Source: Hyphomicrobium sp. D-2 (GTDB taxonomy: Bacteria > Pseudomonadota > Alphaproteobacteria > Rhizobiales > Hyphomicrobiaceae). Taken from it: DNA of 64,000 nucleotides. Below, piece after piece: positions 40,340 through 51,092 of the stretch. Numbering within the stretch: the stretch's first letter is position 1; every line of letters starts with the position of its first letter. The DNA lies in assembly GCF_029872155.1 (NCBI RefSeq), contig NZ_JARXLA010000002.1, positions 682,001 through 746,000 of the forward strand. The letters are read 5' to 3'. Both the position numbers and the translations under genes were made by a program. A model generated the notes under the pieces. It saw only the letters and a list, made by a program, of their open reading frames with translations, was not told the origin of the DNA and did no database searches.

Positions 40340-41248
40340 TTAAGCAGCGGGCGGGGTGCGGGCACCGCGGATGGCAGCGAAGCGTGGCCACAGCACGTTG
40401 AGGCACAGCCCCGCCATCACCAGCGCCGCCGCGCCCAGCTTCCAGTCCTGCAACGGCTCAGCCAGCCACAGCGCCGACGCGGCAATGCCGAACACCGGCA
40501 CCAGCAGCGACATCGGCGCAATCGTTGCTGCCGGATAACGCGACAGCAGCCAGCCCCAAATCGCGTAGCCGAACAGCGAATTGCCGATGGCCTGATAGGC
40601 GAGGACGGCAGCGGTGTTGAGATCGGCGTGAGCCAGCCCTTCGCGGATCGCGGGCACACCTTCAAATATCAATGACATCAGATAAAGCGGCGGCGCCGAG
40701 AAGATGCTGCCCCACACCACATAGGCCAGCATGTTCACACCCGGCGTTGCGCGCACGACGATGTTGCCGATGGCCCAGCTCAGTGCCGCGCTCAGCACCA
40801 GCGCAAGGCCAAGCGGCGTGGTCGATCCATCGGTATGCGATAGAATGATGCCGATGCCGAAGGCGGCCAGCAGCAGCGCCGCGATCTGGAACGGGCGCAC
40901 CTTCTCGCCGGTCATGGCGGCCGCGATGCCGATGGTGAAGAACGCCTGCAACTGGATGACCAGCGAGGCGAGCCCCGGCGTGATGCTGCCGCTCATGGCG
41001 AGGAACAACAGCCCGAACTGCCCCGCGCCGATGAACAGGCCATAGGCGGCAAGGTTGCGCCACGGCACCGGCGGACGCTTCAGGAACAGGATGGCGGGGA
41101 ACACTACGAAGGTGAAACGCAGCGCCGCGAACAGTAGCGGCGGCAGGTCATCCAGCCCCATCCGGATGACGACGAAATTCGAGCCCCACACCGCCATCAC
41201 GGCGAGCGCAAGCAATCCGTCACGCAGGGAAAGCGGCTTTGCGGGCAT
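40340..41248 (-). CDS. EamA/DMT-family transporter
   Basis: Ten-helix inner-membrane permease of the drug/metabolite superfamily with two EamA repeats (GSNFVVIRMGLDDLPPLLFAALRF and ALSWAIGNIVVRATPG). YdcZ/RhaT-like amino-acid exporters of this family share the layout. Substrate unknown. Upstream of it is the thrS terminator; the gene is monocistronic. Confidence 0.85.
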   Translation of the reverse strand: MPAKPLSLRDGLLALAVMAVWGSNFVVIRMGLDDLPPLLFAALRFTFVVFPAILFLKRPPVPWRNLAAYGLFIGAGQFGLLFLAMSGSITPGLASLVIQLQAFFTIGIAAAMTGEKVRPFQIAALLLAAFGIGIILSHTDGSTTPLGLALVLSAALSWAIGNIVVRATPGVNMLAYVVWGSIFSAPPLYLMSLIFEGVPAIREGLAHADLNTAAVLAYQAIGNSLFGYAIWGWLLSRYPAATIAPMSLLVPVFGIAASALWLAEPLQDWKLGAAALVMAGLCLNVLWPRFAAIRGARTPPAA

Positions 41249-41354
41249 GGGCTGTTCTTTGCGCCGAAGTGGGGTCTGGTCCGAGGCGGAGCGCTATAGG
41301 AAGCGGCGCAGGGCTTCGAAGCAGATGCGGGCGGAATGTTGCACAGCCCGAATG

Positions 41355-41385
41355 AAAAAGCGCGGCGGCATAGTTGCCACCGCGC
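41355..41385 (-). terminator. Terminator of thrS
   Basis: Minus-strand hairpin GCGCGGTGGCA-ACTA-TGCCGCCGCGC followed by five Ts (41359-41355), 65 bases past the thrS stop. Confidence 0.8.
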
Positions 41386-41449
41386 CTGATCTTTAGTCGA
41401 TGTCCGGGCTGAGTGAGTTAATGCCTCACGTCCAGCACGCACTGTCTGC

Positions 41450-43444
41450 TCAACTTTCGTCGCGCATATCCGGCGGCGTTGCTTCGGCCTTCAGGGCGGC
41501 AAGGGCTTCTTCAAGCGTCATCACCTGCTGCGCCTGCGATCCGAGACGACGGATGGACACCTTGCCCTCCTCGGCCTCGCGCTTGCCGACCACCAGCATC
41601 ACCGGCACCTTGGCCAGCGAGTGCTCGCGCACCTTGTAGTTGATCTTCTCGTTGCGCAGATCGATCTCGGTGCGGATGCCAGCGGCACGCAGCTTCTCGA
41701 CCACTTCCACCGCATAATCATCGGCATCCGATACAATCGTCGCGACGACAACCTGCAACGGCGACAGCCATAGCGGGAAGTGACCGGCGAAGTTCTCAAT
41801 CAGGATGCCCGTAAAGCGTTCCAGCGAGCCGAACATGGCGCGATGGATCATCACCGGAACCTTCTTGTCCGATGTCTCGTCGATGTAGAACGCGCCGAGA
41901 CGATTGGCGAGGTTGAAGTCCACCTGCGTGGTGCCGCACTGCCATTCGCGGCCGATGGCATCCTTCAGCACATACTCAAGCTTCGGGCCGTAGAACGCAC
42001 CCTCGCCCGGCTGCAGCGCGGTTTTCACGCGGCCGTTGGAACGCTTCGTCACCTCGTCCAGCACGTCCTGCAGCGCCTGCTCGGCCTTGTCCCACAGTTC
42101 ATCGGAGCCAACGCGCTTTTCAGGCCGCGTCGACAGCTTGATGAAGATGTCCTCGAAGCCGAAGTCCTTGTAGATCGACAACATCAGGTCGTTGATCTTC
42201 AGGCATTCCTGCATCAGCTGGTCTTCGGTGCAGAAGATGTGCGCGTCGTCCTGCGTGAAGTGGCGCACGCGCAGCATGCCGTGCAGCGCGCCGGATGGCT
42301 CGTAGCGGTGCACCTTGCCGAACTCGGCGATCTTCAGCGGCAGGTCGCGATAGCTCTTCAGGCCGTGCTTGAAAATCTGCACGTGGCCAGGGCAGTTCAT
42401 CGGCTTGCAGCAGAACACGCGCTCGTCCGGCAGCGTGGTCGTGAACATGTTCTCGCCGTAGTTTTCCCAGTGACCGGAAAGCTCCCAGAAGTGCTTCTCC
42501 ATCATGTCCGGAGAGTTCACTTCCTGATAGCCATCCTTGTCGAGGCGACGGCGCATGTAGGCGATGAGACTCTGGAATAACGTCCAGCCCTTCGGATGCC
42601 AGAACACGCTGCCCGGCGCTTCCTCCTGGAAGTGGAACAGGTCCATCTCGCGGCCGAGCTTGCGGTGATCGCGCTTCTCGGCTTCCTCAAGGCGATGCAG
42701 ATATTCCTTCAGCTCAGGCTCGGTTGCGAACGCCGTGCCGTAGATGCGCTGCAGCTGCGGATTGTTCGCGTCACCGCGCCAGTAGGCGCCGGCAAACTTC
42801 ATCAGCTTGAAGGCTTTGCCGATCTGCCCCGTGGATGTCATGTGCGGGCCGCGGCACAGGTCGAGCCAGTCGCCCTGCTTGTAGATCTTCAGATCCTGAT
42901 CGGCCGGGATCGCATCGACGAGCTCGATCTTGAAGTTCTCGCCCTTGTCGCGGAAGAACTTCTTCGCCTCATCGCGCGACCAGAATTCCTTCGTGAACGG
43001 CGCGTTGCGGGCGATGATCTCGCCCATCTTCTGCTCGATCTTCGGGATGTCGTCGGGCTCGAACGGCTGCTGCTTGGCGAAGTCGTAGAAAAAGCCGTTC
43101 TCGATCACCGGGCCGATCGTCACCTGCGTGCCGGGCCACAGCTCCTGCACCGCCTCCGCCATCACGTGCGCGGCATCGTGCCGGATCAGCTCCAGGGCTT
43201 CCGGATCGGTGCGCAAGATGAACTTGATTTCGGCGTCGGCCGTGATCGGATCGGCAAGATCCGACAGCGTGCCGTTGAGGCTCATGGCCACGGTGCGCTT
43301 GGCCAGCGACGGCGAGATGGACTTCGCCACCTCAAAGCCGGTCGTACCGCTGTCGATCTTGCGGTTGGCGCCGTCGGGGAATGTCAGGGTGATCTGGGGC
43401 GCCGCAGAAGAATTGGGCGCGGAATCGTGAGCCGTGTCGGCCAT
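41450..43444 (-). CDS. thrS: Threonyl-tRNA synthetase
   Basis: Charges tRNA-Thr. Domain order: TGS ([14 protein letters not shown]), editing domain with [11 protein letters not shown], class II core with the [25 protein letters not shown] stretch, [15 protein letters not shown], and the anticodon-binding domain at the C-terminus. Length 664 is normal. The 275-base space to era contains two REP-like palindromes. Confidence 0.99.
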   Translation of the reverse strand: MADTAHDSAPNSSAAPQITLTFPDGANRKIDSGTTGFEVAKSISPSLAKRTVAMSLNGTLSDLADPITADAEIKFILRTDPEALELIRHDAAHVMAEAVQELWPGTQVTIGPVIENGFFYDFAKQQPFEPDDIPKIEQKMGEIIARNAPFTKEFWSRDEAKKFFRDKGENFKIELVDAIPADQDLKIYKQGDWLDLCRGPHMTSTGQIGKAFKLMKFAGAYWRGDANNPQLQRIYGTAFATEPELKEYLHRLEEAEKRDHRKLGREMDLFHFQEEAPGSVFWHPKGWTLFQSLIAYMRRRLDKDGYQEVNSPDMMEKHFWELSGHWENYGENMFTTTLPDERVFCCKPMNCPGHVQIFKHGLKSYRDLPLKIAEFGKVHRYEPSGALHGMLRVRHFTQDDAHIFCTEDQLMQECLKINDLMLSIYKDFGFEDIFIKLSTRPEKRVGSDELWDKAEQALQDVLDEVTKRSNGRVKTALQPGEGAFYGPKLEYVLKDAIGREWQCGTTQVDFNLANRLGAFYIDETSDKKVPVMIHRAMFGSLERFTGILIENFAGHFPLWLSPLQVVVATIVSDADDYAVEVVEKLRAAGIRTEIDLRNEKINYKVREHSLAKVPVMLVVGKREAEEGKVSIRRLGSQAQQVMTLEEALAALKAEATPPDMRDES

Positions 43445-43561
43445 GACCTCTCTCCTCTCAATCGCTGCATACCAAGCAGGTAAGATGCGGGCGGTATGTG
43501 CGCGCGCGCCGCCGCGATGTCAAGTCGAGAGGTTAATTCGTGGCGGCGCGCTTTTGTTTTG

Positions 43562-43602
43562 GCACGTGGCGACTTCGCTCCGCGAAGCCGGCCGCCACGT
43601 GC
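43562..43602 (+). repeat. REP-like palindrome, copy 2 (41 bp)
   Basis: Arms GCACGTGGCG and CGCCACGTGC (10 bp, perfect) flank an inner CTTCG-ctc-CGAAG-like hairpin and GCCGGC. Same core order as copies 1 and 3. Confidence 0.85.
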
Positions 43603-43664
43603 GTAACGGCACGGCGCATGTAGGAACTCCGTCCACAAGACGGCTGCCATGAAAGTGATCTTCC

Positions 43665-43705
43665 GCACGCGGCGGCCGGCTCCCCGCAGGGGAGTCGCCG
43701 CGTGC
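43665..43705 (-). repeat. REP-like palindrome, copy 3 (41 bp)
   Basis: Read on the minus strand: arms GCACGCGGCG and CGCCGCGTGC (10 bp, perfect) around CTCCCC-tgc-GGGGAG and GCCGGC. It is inverted relative to copy 2 and lies 15 bases after the era stop codon. Confidence 0.85.
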
Positions 43706-43719
43706 CAGCAAAGAACCTA

Positions 43720-44661
43720 CTATTTCTTGGGCAGTTCGAGGCCCATTTCGCGGTAACGCTCGGGGTCGTCCTGCCAGTTCTGGCGCACCTTCACGAACAG
43801 GAACAGGTGCACCGGGCGCTCCAGTATCTCCTGCAGCTCACGGCGTGAATCCATCGACACCTGCTTGATGGTCGTCCCGCCCTTGCCGAGCATGATCGCC
43901 TTCTGGCCGTCGCGGGCGACGAAGATCGTCTGCTCGATGCGCACCGAGCCATCCTTGCGCTCTGTCCACTGAGTTGTTTCCACCGTCGACGAATACGGCA
44001 CTTCGTCGTGCAGGCGATGGAAGATCTTCTCACGGGTAATCTCCGCCGCCAGCAGCCGCAGCGGCGCGTCGGTCAGATCGTCCTCGGGATAGTGCCACGG
44101 ACCCGCGGGCATCTTGTCAGCGAGATAGCGCTTCAGATCCTCGACGCCGTCGCCATCGGTAGCGGACAGCATGAACACATGCTCGAACGCCGCCTTTTCC
44201 TGCACCGCGGTTGCCAGTTCCAGCAGCTTGCTCTTGTCGGTGAGCTTGTCGACCTTGTTCAGCACCGCAATGCGCGGCAGCTTCACATCGTGCAGCTTGG
44301 TGAGGATGCTTTCTACCTCGGCATCAATGCCGCGCGCGGCGTCGATCACCAGCACTACGAAATCGGCATCGCGCGCGCCGCCCCATGCTGCTTCCACCAT
44401 CGCGGTATCGAGCCGCTTCTTGGGCGCGAACAGGCCAGGCGTGTCGATGAAGACAAGTTGGCTGTTGCCTACATTTGCGATGCCGCGCACGGGTACGCGC
44501 GTCGTCTGCACCTTGTGCGAGACGATGGAAACCTTGGCGCCAACCATGGCATTCACCAGCGTCGACTTGCCCGCGTTGGGGGCGCCGATCACCGCAATGA
44601 AACCGCAGCGCTGACCATCGCCGTCAGCATGGACGGCCCCGACTTCGTCTCCGTCACTCAT
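43720..44661 (-). CDS. era: GTPase Era
   Basis: Essential GTPase for 16S rRNA maturation and 30S assembly. G1 GAPNAGKSTL, G2 region SHKVQTTR, G3 DTPG and G4 NKVD are in order, and a KH domain is at the C-terminus. The frame opens at 44682, but ATG 44661 (MSDGDEVG) has AGGAG upstream. It overlaps rnc by 8 bases. Confidence 0.97.
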   Translation of the reverse strand: MSDGDEVGAVHADGDGQRCGFIAVIGAPNAGKSTLVNAMVGAKVSIVSHKVQTTRVPVRGIANVGNSQLVFIDTPGLFAPKKRLDTAMVEAAWGGARDADFVVLVIDAARGIDAEVESILTKLHDVKLPRIAVLNKVDKLTDKSKLLELATAVQEKAAFEHVFMLSATDGDGVEDLKRYLADKMPAGPWHYPEDDLTDAPLRLLAAEITREKIFHRLHDEVPYSSTVETTQWTERKDGSVRIEQTIFVARDGQKAIMLGKGGTTIKQVSMDSRRELQEILERPVHLFLFVKVRQNWQDDPERYREMGLELPKK

Positions 44662-45424
44662 CGCTTTCCGCTCCTGCCACAACGCCTTCGCGTTTCAATA
44701 ATGTCTGCGCCGCTGCCTGCTCGGCCGCGCGTTTGGAAGCCCCCGTGCCCTGCGCAGGCGCACATCCGTTGATGCGCACCTCGGACGTAAAGCTGGGGGC
44801 ATGGTCCGGCCCGGTGCGGCCAATCTCGGTATACTCCGGCAGCGGCAAGCCCCGGCCCTGCGCCCATTCCTGCAGCGCCGACTTGGCATCAGGGCGCGCA
44901 GCCGCCGGGCGAACATCGTCCTGATCCTGCCAGAGATGCAGCACCACCGACCGCGCCGCGGGAAACCCGGAATCGAGAAACACTGCGCCGAGCAGCGCTT
45001 CCATCGCGTCAGCCAGGATTGTGCCCTTCTCGCGCCCGCCGCTCGACGCTTCGCTTTCGGACAAAATGAGATGTTTGCCGACGCCAATGGCACGCGCCAC
45101 GTGCGCGCAGGCCTCACCGCGCACCATGCGATTGAAGCGACGCGCCAGCTCGCCCTCGTTCGCAGTCGGGAACTGCGCGATCAGCTTTTCAGCGATCACC
45201 AGCCCCAAAACACGGTCGCCGATGAACTCAAGCCGTTCGTTGTCGCTGCGGTGCACTTTGCCGCCGCGCATGCTGGCGTGGGTCAGCGCAACTTCGACAA
45301 GCTGCTGATCCCGGAACCGGTGCCCCAGCGCCTTTTCAAGATCTTTGAATTTTCTCGGGCGCAGGATCACGACACGCTGCACGTCCTGAAAGCCATACGG
45401 CTGAAAGCAGTTTGGCCGCCGCAC
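44654..45424 (-). CDS. rnc: Ribonuclease III
   Basis: Double-strand RNA endonuclease. The catalytic signature NERLEFIGDRVLGLVIAE and the second acidic site (ADAMEALLGAVFLD) are present, with a double-stranded-RNA-binding domain at the end (KSALQEWAQGRGLP...). The outermost start is a GTG at 45424; the leader to RPRKFKDLEKALG is atypical, so a later GTG at 45370 is possible. Standard lepB-rnc-era order. Confidence 0.95.
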   Translation of the reverse strand: MRRPNCFQPYGFQDVQRVVILRPRKFKDLEKALGHRFRDQQLVEVALTHASMRGGKVHRSDNERLEFIGDRVLGLVIAEKLIAQFPTANEGELARRFNRMVRGEACAHVARAIGVGKHLILSESEASSGGREKGTILADAMEALLGAVFLDSGFPAARSVVLHLWQDQDDVRPAAARPDAKSALQEWAQGRGLPLPEYTEIGRTGPDHAPSFTSEVRINGCAPAQGTGASKRAAEQAAAQTLLKREGVVAGAESDE

Positions 45425-45466
45425 AGAGCATTTGCGCGGCGGTCGGGTGGATCGGCTGAACGCAGA

Positions 45467-46228
45467 CTATCGGACCAGCTTGAAGAAACGGTTCCAGCGG
45501 ATATCCGCCGGCCAGTTCCACGGCTGCCACAGGCTGAACGCGCCCGGCTCATCGACGGCAGCGGAGAAGAAAATGATCTCGGCGCGGCCGATCAGATTGT
45601 CATAGGGCACGTAACCAACGCCCCATGTGGCGCGGCTGTCGGTGGAATTGTCCCGGTTGTCGCCCATCATGAAGTAATGGCCCTCGGGAACCTTGTAGGG
45701 GCCGACATTGTCGAACGGACCGTTGGGCTCGGCGTCCAGCACGGTATACTTCACGCCGTTGGGCAGCGTTTCCTCGTAGGCCGGAATAGGCCGTGCAGGT
45801 CCGCCATCCTCGTGGGTGACGAAATCGCCGATACGGCGCCGCGGCACTTCCTCGCCGTTGATGAACAGCAGCCCGCCGCGAACGTCGATTTCATCGCCCG
45901 GCAGACCGATCACGCGCTTGATGTAATCGGTGGAATTATCGCGCGGCAGCTTGAAAACGGCGACATCGCCGCGCTTAGGCTCAGCGCCGAAGATGCGACC
46001 CTCGAACGGGATCAGGTTGTAGAACGAATAGCGCGAGTAGCCGTACGACAGCTTCGACACGAAGAGATAATCGCCGACCAGCAGCGTTTCCTTCATCGAG
46101 CCGGAAGGAATATTGAAGGGCTGATACGGGAAGGTGCGCACCACCATGGCAATGGCCAGCGCTTCGATGACGATCGTGGCCGTTTCCAGCCAGCCCCCGC
46201 CCTTTTTCGTGTTTGCCGATACGGCCAT
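45467..46228 (-). CDS. lepB: Signal peptidase I
   Basis: Removes signal peptides from exported proteins. A single N-terminal helix (ATIVIEALAIAMVVRTF) anchors it. The catalytic Ser is in PSGSMKETLLVGDY and the Lys in FKLPRDNSTDYIKRVIGLPGD; GDNRDNSTDSR is the third family box. Overlap or close spacing with rnc supports an operon. Confidence 0.97.
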   Translation of the reverse strand: MAVSANTKKGGGWLETATIVIEALAIAMVVRTFPYQPFNIPSGSMKETLLVGDYLFVSKLSYGYSRYSFYNLIPFEGRIFGAEPKRGDVAVFKLPRDNSTDYIKRVIGLPGDEIDVRGGLLFINGEEVPRRRIGDFVTHEDGGPARPIPAYEETLPNGVKYTVLDAEPNGPFDNVGPYKVPEGHYFMMGDNRDNSTDSRATWGVGYVPYDNLIGRAEIIFFSAAVDEPGAFSLWQPWNWPADIRWNRFFKLVR

Positions 46229-46709
46229 TCAAAGCTCCCAACACGGGCAGACCCGCCTGTACGCCCGAGGGCCGCTATAGCCATTTTGGGGCTTTGGCGC
46301 AATTCGTGCCAGCTGGACAAAGACGCCGGGTGTACCGGACAACCAGTCCCCACATTGGTCAGAACGAGAAAGCCGGGCTCAACCCGACGCTTTTGGTATG
46401 GGACCGCCGGACTAAAATACGCGCTTGAAAGGCGATCACGGTGGCGACCTGCAGCCGGCATGGCTTCACTCCGCTCACCTGCCCGCCGTTGCCAATCTGC
46501 CTGCGCAGATCGCTGCGACTTTTGCGCGCGGAATGGCGTTTGTCATACGGCGGTCACCTCCTGCCCTGTCTCGCTGGCAACGACCCAACCTGCCCACCTG
46601 ACGAGCGATAAGCCCAAAATTCAGCCTTTGCTGCGCCGCCGCATCCGCCTCGTGCTGCCCGTTAACTGCTCATATCGCACGAAATAACAGCAGAAATAGA
46701 TTGCGAAGG

Positions 46710-46811
46710 GGACAGTGGCGGGCCATTAGCTAGCCGTTCGCACACCGATACTGCCTCGCCGAGCCAGTCGACCCCGCACGATTAATCCGGCCCTGAGTGT
46801 CGCCACTGTCC
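46710..46811 (+). promoter_or_regulatory. Long-range inverted repeat in the gdhA leader
   Basis: GGACAGTGGCG (46710-46720) and CGCCACTGTCC (46801-46811) are perfectly complementary 11-base arms separated by 80 bases, 70 bases before the gdhA ATG. It could be a leader RNA structure or two half sites for a regulator; function is not established. Confidence 0.4.
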
Positions 46812-46828
46812 GCGGACGTCACCCGGCG

Positions 46829-46844
46829 GCCGGACCCTTCCGGC
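46829..46844 (+). promoter_or_regulatory. Compact hairpin just upstream of gdhA
   Basis: Arms GCCGGA and TCCGGC with a CCCT loop. No T-run follows. It lies 37 bases before the gdhA ATG. Confidence 0.35.
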
Positions 46845-46866
46845 TGCCTTTGAGAATGTCAGTTAG

Positions 46867-48225
<1,359 letters not shown>

Positions 48226-48741
48226 TCGCGCTGCAACGGCGACAAGCTGTTGGTTGCAAAATATGACGCGTCCGCTTCGGCGGGCGCGTTTTTTTATTGC
48301 GATGCAGCTACCCGTGTCTGGATTACATTACGCGCCTGCGCACCGCGGGCAGCGATCATCATCCAGTTTGCTGACAAATCGCGCTGACGCGCAAACTACA
48401 GGCGCATCGTATTGCGATGTACAATCACCACGCATGCTCAGCCCCCTGCTCTGATCAGATGCTGATGCGCGGTCGCCGCCAGCTTCATCGCACAGTCAAG
48501 CAACCAACGTGTGACGTCGGCCAGATCGTTACGCGGCGGCGCAACATCGTGCGCTGAAGCCATCCCCGACCTCACCGAAAGTAAACGCACCCGCACAAAT
48601 GCTGTGCAATCCGTCAATGCACTTCGAAAAGCGCGGCAGTCGCAGCCACTAGCCTTTGCGCGCAAAATAGTGAAACTAGCTCTGCCCCTTGTTTGAAGCC
48701 GCCCCCGCCCCGCGACCCATCGCAAAGAGTGCCCCCCTCAC
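48226..48741. other. Intergenic region, terminator only
   Basis: Besides the gdhA terminator at 48266 there is nothing I can support in the rest of this gap: no convincing reading frame, repeat or RNA gene. The upstream signals of the HAD gene lie at its end. Confidence 0.5.
48266..48295 (+). terminator. Terminator of gdhA
   Basis: Arms ACGCGTCCGC and GCGGGCGCGT, TTCG loop, then seven Ts, 40 bases past the stop. Confidence 0.9.
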
Positions 48742-49620
48742 ATGACCCAAAATCTTATTGCGCCACCGATACTCGCCCATGCCGGTGCGTTGTTGAGCAA
48801 CTATGACGTGATCTTCTGCGATGTCTGGGGTGTGCTGCACGATGGGCTGAAGGCATTCCCCACCACGTGCGACGCGTTGCAGCGGTTCCGCAACAACGGT
48901 GGCACTGTTGTGCTGGTTTCGAATGCGCCGGTTCCTGGCCCGCGCGTCTCCGCCATGCTGGAAAGCCGCGCCGTGCCGGACGACACATGGGACGACATCG
49001 TTTCATCGGGTGAGCTTGCGCTACAGCACGCCGACGCGATGGGCTATCGCACCATCTATTGCATAGGCCCGACGCAGCGGGATGCAGCCACGTTCCTGCG
49101 CGTCAAGGCGGCCCGCACCGGTTTTGACGAGGCCGAAGCCATTCTGTGCACGGGCCTCAATGACGACATGACGGAAACGGCCGACGATTATCGGCCATTG
49201 CTGGAAAAGGCACTGGAGCGCAAGCTGTCTTTCATCTGCGCCAATCCCGACCTTGTCGTCGATGTTGGCGGCAAGCAGTTTCTGTGCGCAGGCGCCATCG
49301 CCGATCTCTATGAGCGGATGGGCGGGGAGGTGTTCTGGGCCGGCAAGCCATTCGCCAACGCCTATGAAGCGGCGCACGCCAGCGCGAACAAACTTCGCGG
49401 CGCCGAGGTGCCGAAGTCGCGGATCATCGCCGTGGGTGACAGCCTGCGCACGGACCTGAAGGGCGCGGAAGCCTACGGCATCGACGCCATCTTCGTGGCA
49501 TCAGGCATTCACCGCGAAGAAACGATGGGCGCAACGTCACTGTCGGAAGCAAAACTGCAGAGCCTGTTCGCTCCACCCGCACCGCAACCCATCGCGGTGA
49601 TGGAAAAGCTTGTCTGGTAA
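48742..49620 (+). CDS. HAD-superfamily class IIA sugar-phosphatase-like (NagD/CbbY-type) hydrolase
   Basis: Phosphatase-like protein with an unknown substrate. The nucleophile Asp is in CDVWGVLHDG (motif I), VLVSNAPVPG is motif II, the class IIA cap is the middle of the protein, and GDSLRTDLKGAEAYGID is motif IV. Length 292 residues. It follows gdhA by a 500-base gap and is probably its own unit. Confidence 0.88.
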   Translation: MTQNLIAPPILAHAGALLSNYDVIFCDVWGVLHDGLKAFPTTCDALQRFRNNGGTVVLVSNAPVPGPRVSAMLESRAVPDDTWDDIVSSGELALQHADAMGYRTIYCIGPTQRDAATFLRVKAARTGFDEAEAILCTGLNDDMTETADDYRPLLEKALERKLSFICANPDLVVDVGGKQFLCAGAIADLYERMGGEVFWAGKPFANAYEAAHASANKLRGAEVPKSRIIAVGDSLRTDLKGAEAYGIDAIFVASGIHREETMGATSLSEAKLQSLFAPPAPQPIAVMEKLVW

Positions 49621-49717
49621 CGGCTCGCGGGGATCAGATCACGCATTTGGCGCAAACAAAACAGGTTGCGGGATCAGACGTTTACCGGTCGGTTACCTTA
49701 ACAGTTCATCATTGTTT

Positions 49718-49738
49718 GTAGACGCCTGAGACGTCTAC
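49718..49738. promoter_or_regulatory. Small perfect inverted repeat upstream of the Cys-rich protein gene
   Basis: GTAGACG and CGTCTAC with a 7-base spacer, 120 bases before the ATG at 49858. A possible operator; no partner regulator is known. Confidence 0.25.
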
Positions 49739-49857
49739 CGCCCCCAAGGCACGATCGCTTTTTGCCGGTTTCGGCTTCATCCGGATTTCCGGACTGCAGC
49801 CGCCGCCCGATCAGCGACTCTCCGTGGCGGCGCGTGCAACGATGAAAGAGAACACGC

Positions 49858-50163
49858 ATGATGTTCGCTCGCCCCTCCTCACGCCTCCGTCTTCACGCCA
49901 GCCGCGCGGAATTGGTTGCAGCAGTTGCCATTGTTGCTTCCGTCACTCTCACGGCTTCGGCGCAGGCCGTAAGCCCGCAAGTCCGCAGCGCGTGCGCCAA
50001 CGACTACTTCACCCATTGCAGCAGCAATCCGCCGAACAGCCGTGAGACCAACCGGTGCATGCGCGCCGTAGGTGCACGCCTGTCCAAGGGTTGCATCGCC
50101 GCCCTCGCCGACGCTGGATACGTGCCGAAGTCGCGCCTTTCGCGTCGCTCCGCCAGCCGCTGA
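49858..50163 (+). CDS. Small secreted Cys-containing protein
   Basis: Hydrophobic signal (ELVAAVAIVASVTLTASAQA) with an Ala cleavage site, then a ~65-residue mature part with four conserved-looking cysteines (SACANDY, FTHCSS, NRCMRA, KGCIAAL). Similar short proteins occur in Rhizobiales genomes by memory, without a known role. The spacing resembles a small four-Cys disulfide domain. Confidence 0.65.
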   Translation: MMFARPSSRLRLHASRAELVAAVAIVASVTLTASAQAVSPQVRSACANDYFTHCSSNPPNSRETNRCMRAVGARLSKGCIAALADAGYVPKSRLSRRSASR

Positions 50164-50635
50164 GCAACCAGACCATGGAGGGCAGCCAGACGTCTTCTGA
50201 TGCCCTCTGACAGTCTGAACTCTGTGTTTGACCGCGCTATCAATACAGCTATTGTCCAGAATGTGGGCGTCAGCCCGCTGGCCACTCGCGGCAGTCCAGT
50301 TACGGCAGCCAGTCGCTGACCGCACAGTATTCTGAGTAAAAATATGACCCGTTTCCTGTACGCGATTGAAGATCGGCTCGAAGATGCTGTTGCCGACCAG
50401 CGCCTGCCCCGCTGGATCCGGCAGATCACCCGAGCAGCCAGCCGCACGATCGGCGAAATGGGAGATCTGATCTCCCGGCATCGCGGCCACGCCTGATCCG
50501 AGCGTGAATCGGGCCGTTGACAGCCTTAATTTCTGGCCGGCGAAAATCGCGCTCAATGTCGCTGCTCGCAGGGTAGCAGTCGGGCGATTGACCTGCTAAT
50601 GAGCGCTTCCGAACTCGAACCTTTCTGGAGCTGCC
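50164..50635. other. 470-base gap with one marginal short frame
   Basis: Contains only the possible 50-codon frame at 50344 described separately. The rest shows no gene or clear structure. Confidence 0.4.
50344..50496 (+). CDS. Possible 50-residue basic peptide
   Basis: An ATG frame coding MTRFLYAIEDRLEDAV... to ...SRHRGHA, charged and amphipathic. The ribosome binding site is weak (TGAG). It could be a real small protein or chance; the low-complexity charge and high-GC background favour caution. Confidence 0.2.
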   Translation: MTRFLYAIEDRLEDAVADQRLPRWIRQITRAASRTIGEMGDLISRHRGHA

Positions 50636-51064
50636 ATGAGCGACGCCGACAGCACGGCGCGGAACGAAACCGCCGCCCTCATCCGCCGCTATTACGAAGC
50701 CTTCAACGGCGGCAATAGTGAAGGCATGATCGCATGCCTCGCCGATGACATCATTCATGATGTCAATCAGGGCGAGCGCCGCGTCGGCCTCGACAAGTTC
50801 AAGGCGTTCAACGCGCGCATGGACCACCACTATCAGGAGAAGCTTGAGAACATCTCCGTGATGGTAAACGAGGACGGCACCCGCGCCGCCGCTGAATTCA
50901 ACGTGCACGGCGTTTACAAGGCCACCGACAGCGGCCTTCCCGACGCCAACGGCCAGACCTATATTCTGCCGGCCGGTACGTTCTTCGCCATTCGCGACGG
51001 CAAGATCGCCCGCGTCACCACCTATTACAACCTGACCGACTGGATCGCGCAGGTTTCCGGCTGA
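50636..51064 (+). CDS. SnoaL-like/ketosteroid-isomerase-fold protein
   Basis: NTF2-like cone fold: AALIRRYYEAFNGGNSEGMIACLADDIIHDVNQG is the usual opening and the core ends with the GTFFAIRDGKIARVTTYYN strand. It may bind or isomerise a small hydrophobic ligand; no activity is predictable. It lies 28 bases upstream of panD, so an operon is likely. Confidence 0.85.
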   Translation: MSDADSTARNETAALIRRYYEAFNGGNSEGMIACLADDIIHDVNQGERRVGLDKFKAFNARMDHHYQEKLENISVMVNEDGTRAAAEFNVHGVYKATDSGLPDANGQTYILPAGTFFAIRDGKIARVTTYYNLTDWIAQVSG

Positions 51065-51092
51065 CCTTCGTTCGCGACAGGACCAACGCCCC

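Noticed and set aside
44801-46687. A 628-codon plus-strand open frame opposite rnc and lepB
   Set aside because: It lies antisense to well-recognised lepB and rnc and has an Arg/Ala/His-rich composition typical of high-GC shadow frames.
48438-48725. A 95-codon minus-strand frame in the gdhA-HAD gap
   Set aside because: No ribosome binding site, no recognisable domain and Arg/Ala-rich composition.
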